From contig JAPOXA010000007.1 of the NCBI GenBank assembly GCA_026707325.1, positions 1 through 64,000 on the forward strand: DNA of 64,000 nucleotides, in the 5' to 3' direction. Made by a program: the position numbers and the translations under genes. The stretch is from Acidobacteriota bacterium (GTDB lineage Bacteria; Acidobacteriota; Thermoanaerobaculia; Multivoradales; Multivoraceae). Each line of letters opens with the position of its first letter. The first letter of the stretch is position 1. Positions 7,032-15,257 of the stretch are shown piece after piece. The notes below the pieces were generated by a model. It was not told where the DNA came from. It saw only the letters and a list, made by a program, of their open reading frames with translations, and did no database searches.

Positions 7032-8930
7032 CTACGGCGTGTACCAGATCGGGGAGCTCCACGCCCGTTCCTGGTGGGTCGCGTGCAGGTCGGGGTTCGG
7101 CTCGATGCCGAGGCTGAGTGCGTCCCAGGTCGACCAGCGGCAGGTCGGGTTCTCGAGCACGCGGACGTAGTAGAAGGAGCGGGCGCCCGGGTCGAAGTCC
7201 GGGTCGGTCCAGGTGGTACGGAGTTCGACGGCGCCCTTGTCCCGGCTGATCGAGCAGTCGTCCAGGTTGACCTGAGCACCGTTGTCATCGCAGCGGTGGG
7301 TTTCGGGGTCGGGCAGGCCGTCGGAGCAGACGACGTCGTAGACCTGCTCCTTCGCCTCGCCGTCCTCCAGCCAGCCCTTGACGACCTGGGCCCGCTGCAG
7401 CCAGGCGTTCTCCGGATCGCGGAGGGCCCAGACCAGGAAGCTCGGTGCGGCGGCGTTTCCAGATGCCGGCGAGGACGCCGGCGCACCCAGTGTGCGGCTC
7501 TCCGACGCACTGAGGTCGCCGCCCATCGGCACGCCGTGCTCGTAGGCCGCAGCGACCTGATCGGCGGCGCCCGCGATCGCGTCCTCGAGTCCGAAGCCGC
7601 CGAAGAAGCGCACCCGGATGCGCGTGCCCGAAGTGGCGAACGACTCGCGCCGCGTCAGCGCGTCGAAGATCGCGGCGCGGGTGTTCGTATCCGCCCACAC
7701 ACCCGCCAGGCCGCCGGTGCCGTGTGTCGCCGTGCGCGGCGTCCAGAAGTTCTCCCAGCCGCCGTCCTCCTCGCGGTAGGCGGAGCCGCGCGCCTGGGGC
7801 GTGTTCGTCCTCGAGCTGAAGCGGTTGTCCTCCTCGTAGGAGCCGGCGGAGACGTGGCTGTCGCTCGAGCCGACCGCGCCGAGGGCATAGGGGTTCACGC
7901 CCAGGCGCTCCTCCATCTCGAGCCCGGTCAGCAGCGCGTCCCGCCAGTAGCCGCCCTTGAAGATGGAGATCGGATCCGTGTTGTTCACCCGGTCCAGGTA
8001 GTACTGGACGATCTGGAAGTCGGCCCACTCGTCGTTCGGGGACAGCGACGGGTGAACCTCCGAGGTGCCCTTCTGCTGGCTGATCTCGGCCACCGGCTCG
8101 TTCCGAATCCGCTTTGCCGCGAACTCCGCGTCGATCTCCGCGCCCTTCCAGGTCTCCCGGTCGGGAAAGGCCAGACCGTCGCTCTGGTTCATGTTGTGCG
8201 GCATCGCCAGCGCCTCGATCCCCGCCTCGCGCAGGCCGTCGAGCCAGTTCCAGAGGTCCTCGGGGTCGCCGTCGAGCGAACTGAAGGGAAGCTCCGGCGC
8301 CTCGCCGCCGCGGAAGATGACGTTCCGGTGCACGTGGCGGCCACCGACCCCCTTCGTGTACTCGTAGCCGATCAGGGCGGTGAACCGACCCGGATCGTTG
8401 TGCCGCTCGGCGGCCTCGATGATCCGCTGCCAGGCGCTCGCGCGCACCTCCGGCCCGTTGATCGGGTCGCCCGTGGCGGCGAGTTCCCGCAACCGGCTCA
8501 GCGCTCCCAGCCGCGCCCGAGCCGCGCCGCCCTCGCCGCTGAACAGATCCTCGGTCAAAGGATGTCCATAGGTCGGACTGTCCGGGTCGATCAGCGCCGG
8601 CAGGGCGCCCAGGTACTCCGCGTGGTCCGTTACCGCGAGGAAATCGAGCGGCGCGCCGGAGAGGCGGATCGATTCACCCGACGGATGAGGGATCGCCTCC
8701 CCCCTGGCAAACCGGTAGGCGTCGTCGGGCGTCGTACGGACGGTGCCCATGAAGGCGTCGTGCGAGTACATCGTGTGGATGTGCATGTCGCCGAACAGGG
8801 CGACCCGGTCGGCGGGCGCGGTGGCCGCGCCGCCGGCTCCTCCGGCGGCGGTGCGGGTGGCCTCATCACCTGCGGGCGCGCCGCAGGCGAGAGCGGTCAG
8901 GGCGAGAGCGGGCAGACCGGTTCTGGTCAT
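7032..8930 (-). CDS. DUF3604 domain lipoprotein-like protein
   Basis: Predicted 632-residue protein with an N-terminal hydrophobic signal containing ALACG (weak lipobox) and the full DUF3604 signature: FGDMHIHTMYSHDAF, FLAVTDHAEYLG, IGYEYTKGVGGRHVHRNVIF, MPHNMNQSDG and GAVGSSDSHVSAGSYEEDN. The histidine/aspartate pattern resembles PHP-type metal-dependent hydrolases; function is not established. Around 7464-7494 the reading frame crosses a copy of the dispersed repeat, encoding an extra TLGAPASSPASG segment between two normal family blocks. The gene ends directly at the stop codon of the convergent sugar dehydrogenase (7031/7032). Confidence 0.88.
   Translation of the reverse strand: MTRTGLPALALTALACGAPAGDEATRTAAGGAGGAATAPADRVALFGDMHIHTMYSHDAFMGTVRTTPDDAYRFARGEAIPHPSGESIRLSGAPLDFLAVTDHAEYLGALPALIDPDSPTYGHPLTEDLFSGEGGAARARLGALSRLRELAATGDPINGPEVRASAWQRIIEAAERHNDPGRFTALIGYEYTKGVGGRHVHRNVIFRGGEAPELPFSSLDGDPEDLWNWLDGLREAGIEALAMPHNMNQSDGLAFPDRETWKGAEIDAEFAAKRIRNEPVAEISQQKGTSEVHPSLSPNDEWADFQIVQYYLDRVNNTDPISIFKGGYWRDALLTGLEMEERLGVNPYALGAVGSSDSHVSAGSYEEDNRFSSRTNTPQARGSAYREEDGGWENFWTPRTATHGTGGLAGVWADTNTRAAIFDALTRRESFATSGTRIRVRFFGGFGLEDAIAGAADQVAAAYEHGVPMGGDLSASESRTLGAPASSPASGNAAAPSFLVWALRDPENAWLQRAQVVKGWLEDGEAKEQVYDVVCSDGLPDPETHRCDDNGAQVNLDDCSISRDKGAVELRTTWTDPDFDPGARSFYYVRVLENPTCRWSTWDALSLGIEPNPDLHATHQERAWSSPIWYTP
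7464..7494. repeat. Dispersed hairpin repeat, copy e, inside a gene
   Basis: Terminal hairpin GCCGGCGAGGACGCCGGC plus tail GCGCACCCAGTGTG, read in frame within the DUF3604 coding region without creating a stop. Confidence 0.8.
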
Positions 8931-8979
8931 CGGCGGGGCCCTCCAGGTTGTCGGTGCGGACCTTCTACGATAGCGGACG

Positions 8980-9903
8980 TCACTCCGTCTTCTTCACCAC
9001 CACGAACGTGATGTCGTCCTCCGGCGCTGCGAAGGCCAGCACGTCCTGCCTGAGACGTTCGCAGATCTCCGTCGCCGGCTCGCCCCGCACTGCCTCCAGC
9101 AGCTCCTCCGCACGCTCCTCGAGATACCGGCCGCCGCCGTGCTCGGCGAAGCCGTCGGTGTACAGCAGGAGCAGGTCGCCCGCCTCGAGCAGCTCCACCT
9201 CGCTGACCTCGTAGGGCCGCTTGTAGCCGAGGGGGCCGGGGTCGACGCGCTCGTCCATGTAGGCGTTCGACGCGAAGATGCCGACCGGCGGGAAGCGGAC
9301 GAGCTGGTCTTCGGGCAGGTGCTCGATGCGGCCGGGACGGCCGGCGAACACCAGGGGCGCAGGGTGGCCGGCCGAGAAGAAGCGAAACCTGCCCTGCTCG
9401 GACACCTCTCCGTAGACCATCGTGAGGTACTTGTTCAGGGTGGTCGACTTGTAGAAGCGCTGGTTGATGTGCTCGAAGAGCCGCGTCGTGATCTCGCCGA
9501 AGAGGTCGAGCTCGTAGTACGCCCCCAGCAGGAAGGCCTGGTGGAGCATCGCCGCGACCAGGGCGTCCGTCACCTTGTGCCCGGAGACGTCGGCCACGAG
9601 GACTCCGGCCCGCTGCCGGCACTTGCGCAGGCCGGCGACGACCTCCGTCCGCCCCGCCGCTTCCGCCTCGCGAAGACGGCGCTCCAGGTCGTAGCGCTGC
9701 TTGAAGTCGAGGTAGATCACATGGTCGCCGCCGATCGCCCGCACCAGCGGCATCGAGACCCCGTGCACCTCCACTCCCCGCAGGTTCGGCAGGTCGCCGG
9801 GCTCCGGCTTCGTCGCCAGACCGATCTCCTCGAGATTGGCCAGCTCGGCCCGAATCTCGGCCTGCCAGGTATCGGTCGGTGTCTGCGGCACGGCGCGGTC
9901 CAC
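8980..9903 (-). CDS. PP2C/SpoIIE-family protein phosphatase
   Basis: Predicted 307-residue serine/threonine phosphatase of the SpoIIE/RsbU type. Metal-binding blocks are IGGDHVIYLDF, VADVSGHKVTDALVAAM, FFSAGHPAPLVF, LLLLYTDGFAEHGG and the C-terminal PEDDITFVVVKK. A short N-terminal helix (WQAEIRAELANLEEIG) precedes the domain; no sensor domain is visible. Start is uncertain: GTG 9903 is proposed because the frame further upstream runs into the terminator hairpin and conserved block of the neighbouring island, so the native 5' end may have been replaced. Such phosphatases usually control anti-sigma or anti-anti-sigma partners; none is adjacent. Confidence 0.8.
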   Translation of the reverse strand: MDRAVPQTPTDTWQAEIRAELANLEEIGLATKPEPGDLPNLRGVEVHGVSMPLVRAIGGDHVIYLDFKQRYDLERRLREAEAAGRTEVVAGLRKCRQRAGVLVADVSGHKVTDALVAAMLHQAFLLGAYYELDLFGEITTRLFEHINQRFYKSTTLNKYLTMVYGEVSEQGRFRFFSAGHPAPLVFAGRPGRIEHLPEDQLVRFPPVGIFASNAYMDERVDPGPLGYKRPYEVSEVELLEAGDLLLLYTDGFAEHGGGRYLEERAEELLEAVRGEPATEICERLRQDVLAFAAPEDDITFVVVKKTE

Positions 9904-9920
9904 TGTATCGCGCCAAACGA

Positions 9921-9954
9921 GAAAGGGGCGGCAGGCTGGAGAGCCTGCCGCCCC
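9921..9954 (-). terminator. Intrinsic terminator of module 1 secreted gene
   Basis: A 13-bp perfect stem GGGGCGGCAGGCT/AGCCTGCCGCCCC with a 4-nt loop, followed on the minus strand by TTTCTCG. A near-identical structure ends module 2 at 13418-13457. Confidence 0.8.
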
Positions 9955-9957
9955 GGC

Positions 9958-10089
9958 GAAGGTTGGCAGCGACGAAGAGCGGGTTATGCGCTTTTCATCA
10001 CTCAGGTTTTGTTGGACAGACGGCCTAAGTTTGAACCTCCATCGCTGCCCGGCAGCGTCCCGGAGCAAGGAGTCGGATGCTGATGATCA
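9958..10089 (-). repeat. Conserved 3' block of module 1
   Basis: Non-coding block between the stop of the secreted gene and its terminator, clearly alike by eye to 13458-13593. The best-matching core is 10014-10089, starting GGACAGACGGCCTAAG and ending TGATGATCA, and includes the palindrome CGCTGCCCGGCAGCG (10043-10057). It could be a structured 3' UTR or a recombination site; nothing in it is coding in both copies. Confidence 0.75.
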
Positions 10090-10136
10090 TCCGAGTGAAT
10101 CCCTGGGACGCTACCGTGTATCGCTTTGCGTTCCCG

Positions 10137-11924
10137 TCACTCGGAATGAGGAACGAGATTCACGCCACCGCTGAAGTTCGCGTGATGCGCCGCGTTCGCC
10201 GCGGACGGCGGGCACATGACGTTCAGGACGGTAGCGGCTGCGTACTTGACTCCACCGATCTCCAGGCCCGTGGACATCACCGGAGTGACCTCCTTGTTGC
10301 GAGTGCGCACGTCGGCTCTCTTGACCGCGATGAACAGCTTGGCAGCGTCGGCGCGACCGCGACGGCAGTGCGTCGTGGCGCCGGGGCCGATGATGATTCC
10401 ACCGTTCTCGATGACGTTCTCGGTAGTTCCCTTATTGGGAACCTCGACCTGAGTCGAGATCGTCTCGCAGACGACCTCCGGAATGTCTCTCACCTTATCG
10501 TCGGCCGGATCATCCGGGGTGTCGTTGTCGTCCAGGACCTGAAGGATCTTGATCCTGGCCTTCCCGGCGGTGTGCCATGCCCGCACCCAAGTTTCCTGGA
10601 CCTCGAGAGCAGCGCTGTTGTTGGAGAAGTCAGGGTCGATGTCGCCCGCGGCGAGCACCAGAACCTCGCCACCGGATTCACCCGCGAAGGCGATCACAGC
10701 GTTCCGGCTGGGGTTGTTCGCGTAGGCATCGAGCCGCTGCCTGCACTGAGCAGGACCGTCGTCTTCCATGTAGTAACCCGTTTCCAACCGACGGCTGCCA
10801 ACGTCTTCGACGATTTCGACACAAGTAGCGGCGTTGTCTTTGTCAGAGACGCAGGCCGCTCGCTGTCCCCGTCCCGGATCAGTACCGGTGGCGGGCCCGG
10901 AGGCCGACTCGTGAGTCACAGGAACATCCTGCGTTTCAGTCGTCGTCCCCTCGCCTGGAACCTTTCGGGTGACCACGCGAGCCGGGTCGGACCGAATGTC
11001 GGCATGGCCGATGTTCAGGTTGTGCCCCGACCCCTCGATGAGCGCCACGACGAAGTCCGCATCGTAAGGCGCCGCAGCAGCGTGGCCGCGTGGCGTCGTG
11101 ATGTCCCAGCCCTTGATCGTGCCGGCCGACGTGTCGGTATCGGTCGTGGTACGGCCCTGACCGTCGGCGCCGTAGATCGAGAACCCGACACGGACCTCGT
11201 TGTTGTTGGCACTGGATACACGGCGGTACACCATGCCGTTCGAAATCCGCTGAACCCTGCCGAGGCCATCGGTCGTGTCCGCAGTCAGGACGATCTTGGT
11301 CGAACCGTCGCCCATCATGCAGTCACTGTCCGTCTGGAAGTAGCGGCGCTGAGGCGCCCAGTAGTAAGGGCCGCACATGTCGGCAGCTTCAGCGGGCGGC
11401 TCCGGCAGGATGTGGTGCAGGATGCCGATACGGCCCGTGCTGGCCTGCTTGACGATGCTCGTCACGCCGTCCTTCATGGACTCGAGCGTGATGTCGGCTC
11501 CGCCTGGATTGGCGGGGGACACCGTGGCGTTGCCGAGAGCGTCCTTGCCGACCAGGGAAGCGACGGCCGAGTTCATGCTGTCGTTGATCCAGTACCAGCC
11601 ACCGTCCTTGAGACCGTGAATCTGGACCTGACCACCGGCGGGGCACTCGAGTCCGGCGTCGGCGGTCAGCAACTGGGCCACCTTGCCGCCCGACGCCTTG
11701 GCCGTGGCGGACACCGTCACGATTCCACAGTCGAGCACGAAGTTGACCTCGTCGAGATCGGTCTCGCCGATGAACCCGCCCTCGCCCTTGAAGAACGGCG
11801 CCACATGGCACTCGTCGTCGGGGCAATTCACCGTCGTCTTCGCAGCATCGGCAACGCCGAGCTGACCGAAGGCCACGGAGGCAGTCGCGCAAATCAAGAG
11901 CGCGAACATGAGATAGTTCTTCAC
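10137..11924 (-). CDS. Module 1 secreted protein of unknown family
   Basis: Predicted 595-residue exported protein, function unknown. Signal peptide at residues 1-20 with cleavage near AFG/Q. The GTG start at 11924 has a strong AAGGAGAAC site. It is homologous to the module 2 protein along most of its length; shared blocks are FKGEGGFIGETDLDEVNFV, DGGWYWINDSMNSAV, ATGR..IL..ILPEPP, GDGSTKI and a C-terminal NVMCP. Cysteines near CPDDEC and VMCP are conserved in position, suggesting an extracytoplasmic disulfide-bonded fold. It is longer than its paralogue by about 180 residues, mostly in the C-terminal half. No catalytic motif was recognised. Transcribed divergently from a tyrosine recombinase behind a long structured leader. 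Confidence 0.85.
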   Translation of the reverse strand: MKNYLMFALLICATASVAFGQLGVADAAKTTVNCPDDECHVAPFFKGEGGFIGETDLDEVNFVLDCGIVTVSATAKASGGKVAQLLTADAGLECPAGGQVQIHGLKDGGWYWINDSMNSAVASLVGKDALGNATVSPANPGGADITLESMKDGVTSIVKQASTGRIGILHHILPEPPAEAADMCGPYYWAPQRRYFQTDSDCMMGDGSTKIVLTADTTDGLGRVQRISNGMVYRRVSSANNNEVRVGFSIYGADGQGRTTTDTDTSAGTIKGWDITTPRGHAAAAPYDADFVVALIEGSGHNLNIGHADIRSDPARVVTRKVPGEGTTTETQDVPVTHESASGPATGTDPGRGQRAACVSDKDNAATCVEIVEDVGSRRLETGYYMEDDGPAQCRQRLDAYANNPSRNAVIAFAGESGGEVLVLAAGDIDPDFSNNSAALEVQETWVRAWHTAGKARIKILQVLDDNDTPDDPADDKVRDIPEVVCETISTQVEVPNKGTTENVIENGGIIIGPGATTHCRRGRADAAKLFIAVKRADVRTRNKEVTPVMSTGLEIGGVKYAAATVLNVMCPPSAANAAHHANFSGGVNLVPHSE

Positions 11925-12201
11925 TTGTTCTCCTTTTTTCCGGCGCCTTGCGCACCGGCAAACCTGGGGCGATTAGCCCCTTGTCCAAGATGACGGGGAC
12001 GACCCCCGCCACAATCTGTCTCTCAGCTAGTCCAGCGGAACGTCCGCCGGATTGCCTGTCCAGGCTCGCATCACCTCCAGGGGAAAAAGTGCCGTGCTCC
12101 TCGTTGCTCGGGATTCGCAGGATCAGCCCGCGACGCCATTCGGTGCCCGCTCTGAACCCGTCGTGCGAGGCACGTTACTGCCTCACTAGGGGTGTTATGT
12201 C
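11925..12201 (-). promoter_or_regulatory. Conserved hairpin-rich 5' leader of module 1
   Basis: About 275 nt upstream of the secreted gene, alignable by eye with the leader of module 2. On the minus strand it forms hairpins at 11940-11958, 11966-11980 (GGGGC/GCCCC), 11992-12010, 12031-12051 and 12054-12065. A TGGAGGTGATG sequence and the stretch 12153-12201 (containing GTCGTGCGAGGCACGTTAC) are also shared. Similarity ends abruptly at the TGTTATGT at 12195-12201. The rest of the gap to the recombinase (12202-12367) is unalike in the two modules. No known riboswitch class was recognised. Confidence 0.65.
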
Positions 12202-12367
12202 TTCCTGAATCGGCCTTGATCGAGGGAGAGAAAACGCCGCAAACAAAACGATTTATCTGTCACTCTGCGAACGAGTGACGTGCAGACGGAACTGGGCGCG
12301 CCAGACCGGAGCCGGCCTGACGGCCGGAGCGGCCCAACCGCCGTTCCGGCCAAGGAGTTACGTATAC

Positions 12368-13375
12368 GTGGACACCAGAAACAAGCCGGACGTGGAACGC
12401 GAGTTCTCCGTCCGGGATGCACTCAGGAGATCGCTCTCCGCCAACACCCGTCGCGCCTACCGCAATGGCTGGCGCAAGTTTGTCGCCTACTGCGAAGAGG
12501 TCGGCAGGAAACCGATGGCCGCGACGCCGGCCGACGTGGCCGACTTCATCGTCAGGCTGGCGTCCCAACCCCGCTCGCCCAGGGCGACGACACGCAGCCG
12601 CGAGCCGCTGTCCGTGGCCACGATCCGGGTCTACCTCGCCGCGATCAAGCGCAAGTACCGCGAGCGGAACCGGCCCTCCCCCGTCGACGACCCGAGAGTG
12701 GTCGCTGTCCTGCGCGGACTCGGGCGCCGGTGGGACCGACGGGAGCGCCAGGTCAAGGCGCTGCGGGAGGATGAGGTCGGCCGCATCCTGGCCTGCTGCG
12801 ACGAGCAGGCAGAGAGCGGGGGCCGTGGCCTCATCGCGGTCCGGGACGCCGCGCTCGTGGCCATCGGCTTCGCCGCGGCGCTACGGCGCTCGGAGCTCTG
12901 CGCACTGCTGTTCGAGGACATCGAGTTCCTGAGCGCGTCCCGCAAGCCCTCGGGGATGTTCGTGCATATCCGCAGGTCGAAGACGGACCAGTTCGGCCGC
13001 GGCCAGCGGGTCGCGGTGCCGGAAGGCCGTCTGCTCCGGCCCGTATCCAGGCTGCGCCGCTGGCTGGCCCTGTCCGGCATCGAGTGGGGGCCGCTGTTCC
13101 AGACCATGAGGCGCGGCGGTCATGTCCAGGGAAGGCCGTTGCACCCGACGGACGTCGCGCGGCTGGTGAAGCGCTACGTGGCGGCCATCGGCCTGGACCC
13201 CGCTCACTACTCGGGCCACTCGCTGAGAGCGGGCTTCGTGACTAGCGCGGCGGCTCACGGAGCACGCCTCGACAAGATCATGGAGGTCACCCGGCACACC
13301 AGCCCCGGCATGGTGATGCGGTACATCCGGCACGCGGATGCCTTCGAGGATCACGCGGGGGCGGCGTTCCTCTAG
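12368..13375 (+). CDS. Module 1 tyrosine recombinase
   Basis: Predicted 335-residue site-specific integrase. GTG 12368 is chosen because AAGGAG lies 10 nt upstream (12352-12357); an in-frame GTG at 12275 lacks such a site. The N-terminal core-binding domain spans about residues 15-120. The catalytic domain shows R173 (ALRRSEL), K205 (RRSKTD), H284 and R287 (GHSLRAGF), H310 (TRHTS) and the nucleophile Y319 (MRYIR), so all active-site residues are present. It belongs to the GHSLRAGF-type recombinases and lacks the extra region typical of integron IntI. It diverges from the secreted gene and is homologous to the module 2 recombinase. Its substrate sites are unknown. Confidence 0.9.
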   Translation: MDTRNKPDVEREFSVRDALRRSLSANTRRAYRNGWRKFVAYCEEVGRKPMAATPADVADFIVRLASQPRSPRATTRSREPLSVATIRVYLAAIKRKYRERNRPSPVDDPRVVAVLRGLGRRWDRRERQVKALREDEVGRILACCDEQAESGGRGLIAVRDAALVAIGFAAALRRSELCALLFEDIEFLSASRKPSGMFVHIRRSKTDQFGRGQRVAVPEGRLLRPVSRLRRWLALSGIEWGPLFQTMRRGGHVQGRPLHPTDVARLVKRYVAAIGLDPAHYSGHSLRAGFVTSAAAHGARLDKIMEVTRHTSPGMVMRYIRHADAFEDHAGAAFL

Positions 13376-13417
13376 CCTCCGCAGTCAGCTTCGGCCGTGC
13401 GGGCGACGGCCATGCTC

Positions 13418-13457
13418 GAAAGAAAGAAGGGGCGGCAGGCTGAAAGCCTGCCGCCCC
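13418..13457 (-). terminator. Intrinsic terminator of module 2 secreted gene
   Basis: A 13-bp perfect stem GGGGCGGCAGGCT/AGCCTGCCGCCCC with loop GAA at 13429-13457, followed on the minus strand by the pyrimidine-rich tail CTTCTTTCTTTC. The stem is identical to that of module 1, while the loop differs. Confidence 0.85.
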
Positions 13458-13593
13458 GAAGAGATGGCAGCGACGAAAGAGCGGGTTAGCGCAACTCGCC
13501 ACTTAGGATTTTCGTTTGGACAGACGGCCTAAGCTTGGACCTCCATCGCTGCCCGGCAGCGTCTCGGAGCAAGGAATCGGGTGCTGATGATCA
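13458..13593 (-). repeat. Conserved 3' block of module 2
   Basis: Second copy of the block at 9958-10089, core 13518-13593. In this copy TTGGAC occurs twice around AGACGGCCTAAGC. Starts of the two cores are 3504 bp apart in direct orientation. Confidence 0.75.
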
Positions 13594-13643
13594 CCCTGAA
13601 CCTCCGGGAGAGCTGCCTCGTTTCCTGCTCGATCCCCGGTTCC

Positions 13644-14885
13644 CTACCTGTCGGTCGGGAACGGGTTTTCGGGAACGAGTTCCTGACCTTCGTGAGCGGC
13701 TGCGGACCCCGAGGGGCAGACGACCGTCACTGTAGTCCTCGCCGCCCGCCGGTTACCCTTGCCGGTGGCGATGGTAGGCGTGACCTGGTTCTCCTGGGTT
13801 GATGCCACGTAGGCCCAGATCGTAAACGTCTCGGACTCGTTGACCGGAGGCTTTGCGGTCGGGCTGCAGTACCTGCTGTCAGCGTAGACGGACAGAGTGC
13901 CGACGTTCTCCGCTACGGCGAACGTAGCGCCGCCTGTAACCGGTGCTTCTGGCGTCGGCGCGGTCTCACCGATCGGGTTTGTCCCGATGCCCCCGATAGT
14001 GGCCGCGAAACCACCGCTCGTCACTTCGGGCTCGTTGCGCCCGGTGTCAGTCAGCGCCAGCACCTGCAAGGCATGCCCGAGTCTCGGGTCGGTAGAGCCT
14101 GCGGCGCGGTGGGCCAACGCGGCGGGTTCGCCGTTGGGGTTGAAGTGGCCCGTGCCGTTACCCCAGAGATCGACAGTCACCACGGTAGGCGTACCTCTCG
14201 TCAGGGGCCTGCGAACCATCGTACCGTCAGTGGGCAAGCCCGTGTAGGGGTCCACCGCACCCTGAGCGCGGATCTTGGTTCCGCCGTCACCCAGCGCGCA
14301 GCCGCTGTTCCGCACCGTGAAGCGGTTCGCGCCTGCGGCAGAGCCATTGTCGTTGTAGCCACACGGCCTGAGGGCTTCCATCGGAGGCTCCGGCAGGATG
14401 TTGGGCAGGAGGCCGCTACGGCCGGTGGCGGTCTCCGTCAGGGGGTTGGCGCCACGGCCTTCCATCACCTTCACACCGTCGCCAGCGTCGGCGAGGTCAA
14501 CAGTCTCGTTCTCCAGAACGTCCATGCTGACCAGCCCGCCGACAGCGGAGTTGGTGTCAAGGGTGATCCAGTACCAGCCGCCGTCCATGACGGGGCCGAT
14601 CCTGAACATGTTGTCCTCGTCGTCGCCCATGCAGGCGAGCTTGCCCCTGAGCAGCAGGGAAACCATGCCGTCGTCATTGGCCTCGATCTGATCGGTGTGC
14701 GTGGTGCCCTCGCAGGTGGCAACGTAGGTCACCTTGTCAGCGTCCGTCTCGGCGATGAGCCCACCCTCCCCGTAGTACACGGGCAGGACGTGGGTGCAGT
14801 CCTCGCAGGTGACGGTCGTCCGCTGCCCCATCGCCACCGCGGGAATCGCGGCGATCAACAGCGCAATCATGAGAAGTTTCTTCAC
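13644..14885 (-). CDS. Module 2 secreted protein of unknown family
   Basis: Predicted 413-residue exported protein paralogous to the module 1 protein. The GTG start at 14885 follows AAAGGAGAAC, exactly as in module 1, and encodes VKKLLMIALLIAAIPAVAMG, a signal peptide cleaved near G/Q. Shared blocks are YYGEGGLIAETDADKVTYV, DGGWYWITLDTNSAVGGLV, ATGRSGLLPNILPEPPMEA, GDGGTKI and a C-terminal VVCPSGSA. The cysteine-containing N-terminus (TCEDCTHVLPV) matches CPDDECHVAPF in the paralogue. Function unknown; no enzyme motif or anchor (no lipobox, no C-terminal membrane helix) was seen, so it may be released or bound non-covalently outside the cytoplasm. Confidence 0.85.
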   Translation of the reverse strand: MKKLLMIALLIAAIPAVAMGQRTTVTCEDCTHVLPVYYGEGGLIAETDADKVTYVATCEGTTHTDQIEANDDGMVSLLLRGKLACMGDDEDNMFRIGPVMDGGWYWITLDTNSAVGGLVSMDVLENETVDLADAGDGVKVMEGRGANPLTETATGRSGLLPNILPEPPMEALRPCGYNDNGSAAGANRFTVRNSGCALGDGGTKIRAQGAVDPYTGLPTDGTMVRRPLTRGTPTVVTVDLWGNGTGHFNPNGEPAALAHRAAGSTDPRLGHALQVLALTDTGRNEPEVTSGGFAATIGGIGTNPIGETAPTPEAPVTGGATFAVAENVGTLSVYADSRYCSPTAKPPVNESETFTIWAYVASTQENQVTPTIATGKGNRRAARTTVTVVCPSGSAAAHEGQELVPENPFPTDR

Positions 14886-15194
14886 TTGTTCTCCTTTGTC
14901 CGGCGCTTCGCGCACCGATCAAAACCTGGGGCGAAGCGCCCCTTGTTCAAGATTGACGGGAGGAACCCCCGCCGTCGACTGTCTTTCTCTCTCACTATCC
15001 GGCGGAGCGTCCGCTGGATGGCCTTTTCAGGCGCGCATCACCTCCAGGACAAAGAGTGCCGTGCTTCTTCGCTCGGGTTTCTCAGGGCCCGATCCGCTAC
15101 TCCCAACCCAAGCACCGGCGAATCCGGAACCGGGCAGAAGCTCGCGCTGAACCCCGTCGTGCGGGGCACGTTACTTCGCCACTAGGTGTTATGT
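14886..15194 (-). promoter_or_regulatory. Conserved hairpin-rich 5' leader of module 2
   Basis: Counterpart of the module 1 leader. Hairpins lie near 14900-14918, at 14928-14942 (GGGGCG/CGCCCC, a 6-bp stem with 3-nt loop where module 1 has 5 bp with 5-nt loop), 14955-14973, 14998-15018 and 15021-15032. The shared stretch 15147-15194 contains GTCGTGCGGGGCACGTTAC and ends TGTTATGT. A possible short leader ORF starting ATGCG differs in length between copies, so the block is probably not coding. Confidence 0.65.
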
Positions 15195-15257
15195 ATTGCT
15201 GAACAAGGCGGTAATTCCCTTCTATCTCTCGTGCAGAATTGGCCGCGCCGGCGTGAG

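Noticed and set aside
9958..10089. Integron attC site in the 3' block
   Set aside because: One GTTGGAC/GTCCAAC core fits the attC box in module 1 but becomes GTTTGGAC in module 2, and no matching second box at proper spacing was found.
10100..10136. Cyclic-di-GMP riboswitch fragment (GGGAACGCAAAGCG on the minus strand)
   Set aside because: Only a short GACGCAAAGC-like match; the rest of the aptamer is absent, it is downstream of the gene, and module 2 lacks it.
12022..12078. Short leader peptide starting ATGCG after GGAGGTG
   Set aside because: The start codon overlaps the supposed ribosome-binding site, and the module 2 copy stops after three codons, so coding is not conserved.
12275..12367. 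Upstream GTG start for the module 1 recombinase
   Set aside because: The extra 31 residues are encoded by repeat-like sequence without a ribosome-binding site, whereas GTG 12368 has AAGGAG at a good distance.
12368..13375. Integron integrase IntI
   Set aside because: Active-site residues are present but the extra IntI-specific region is missing and the sequence is of the GHSLRAGF type.
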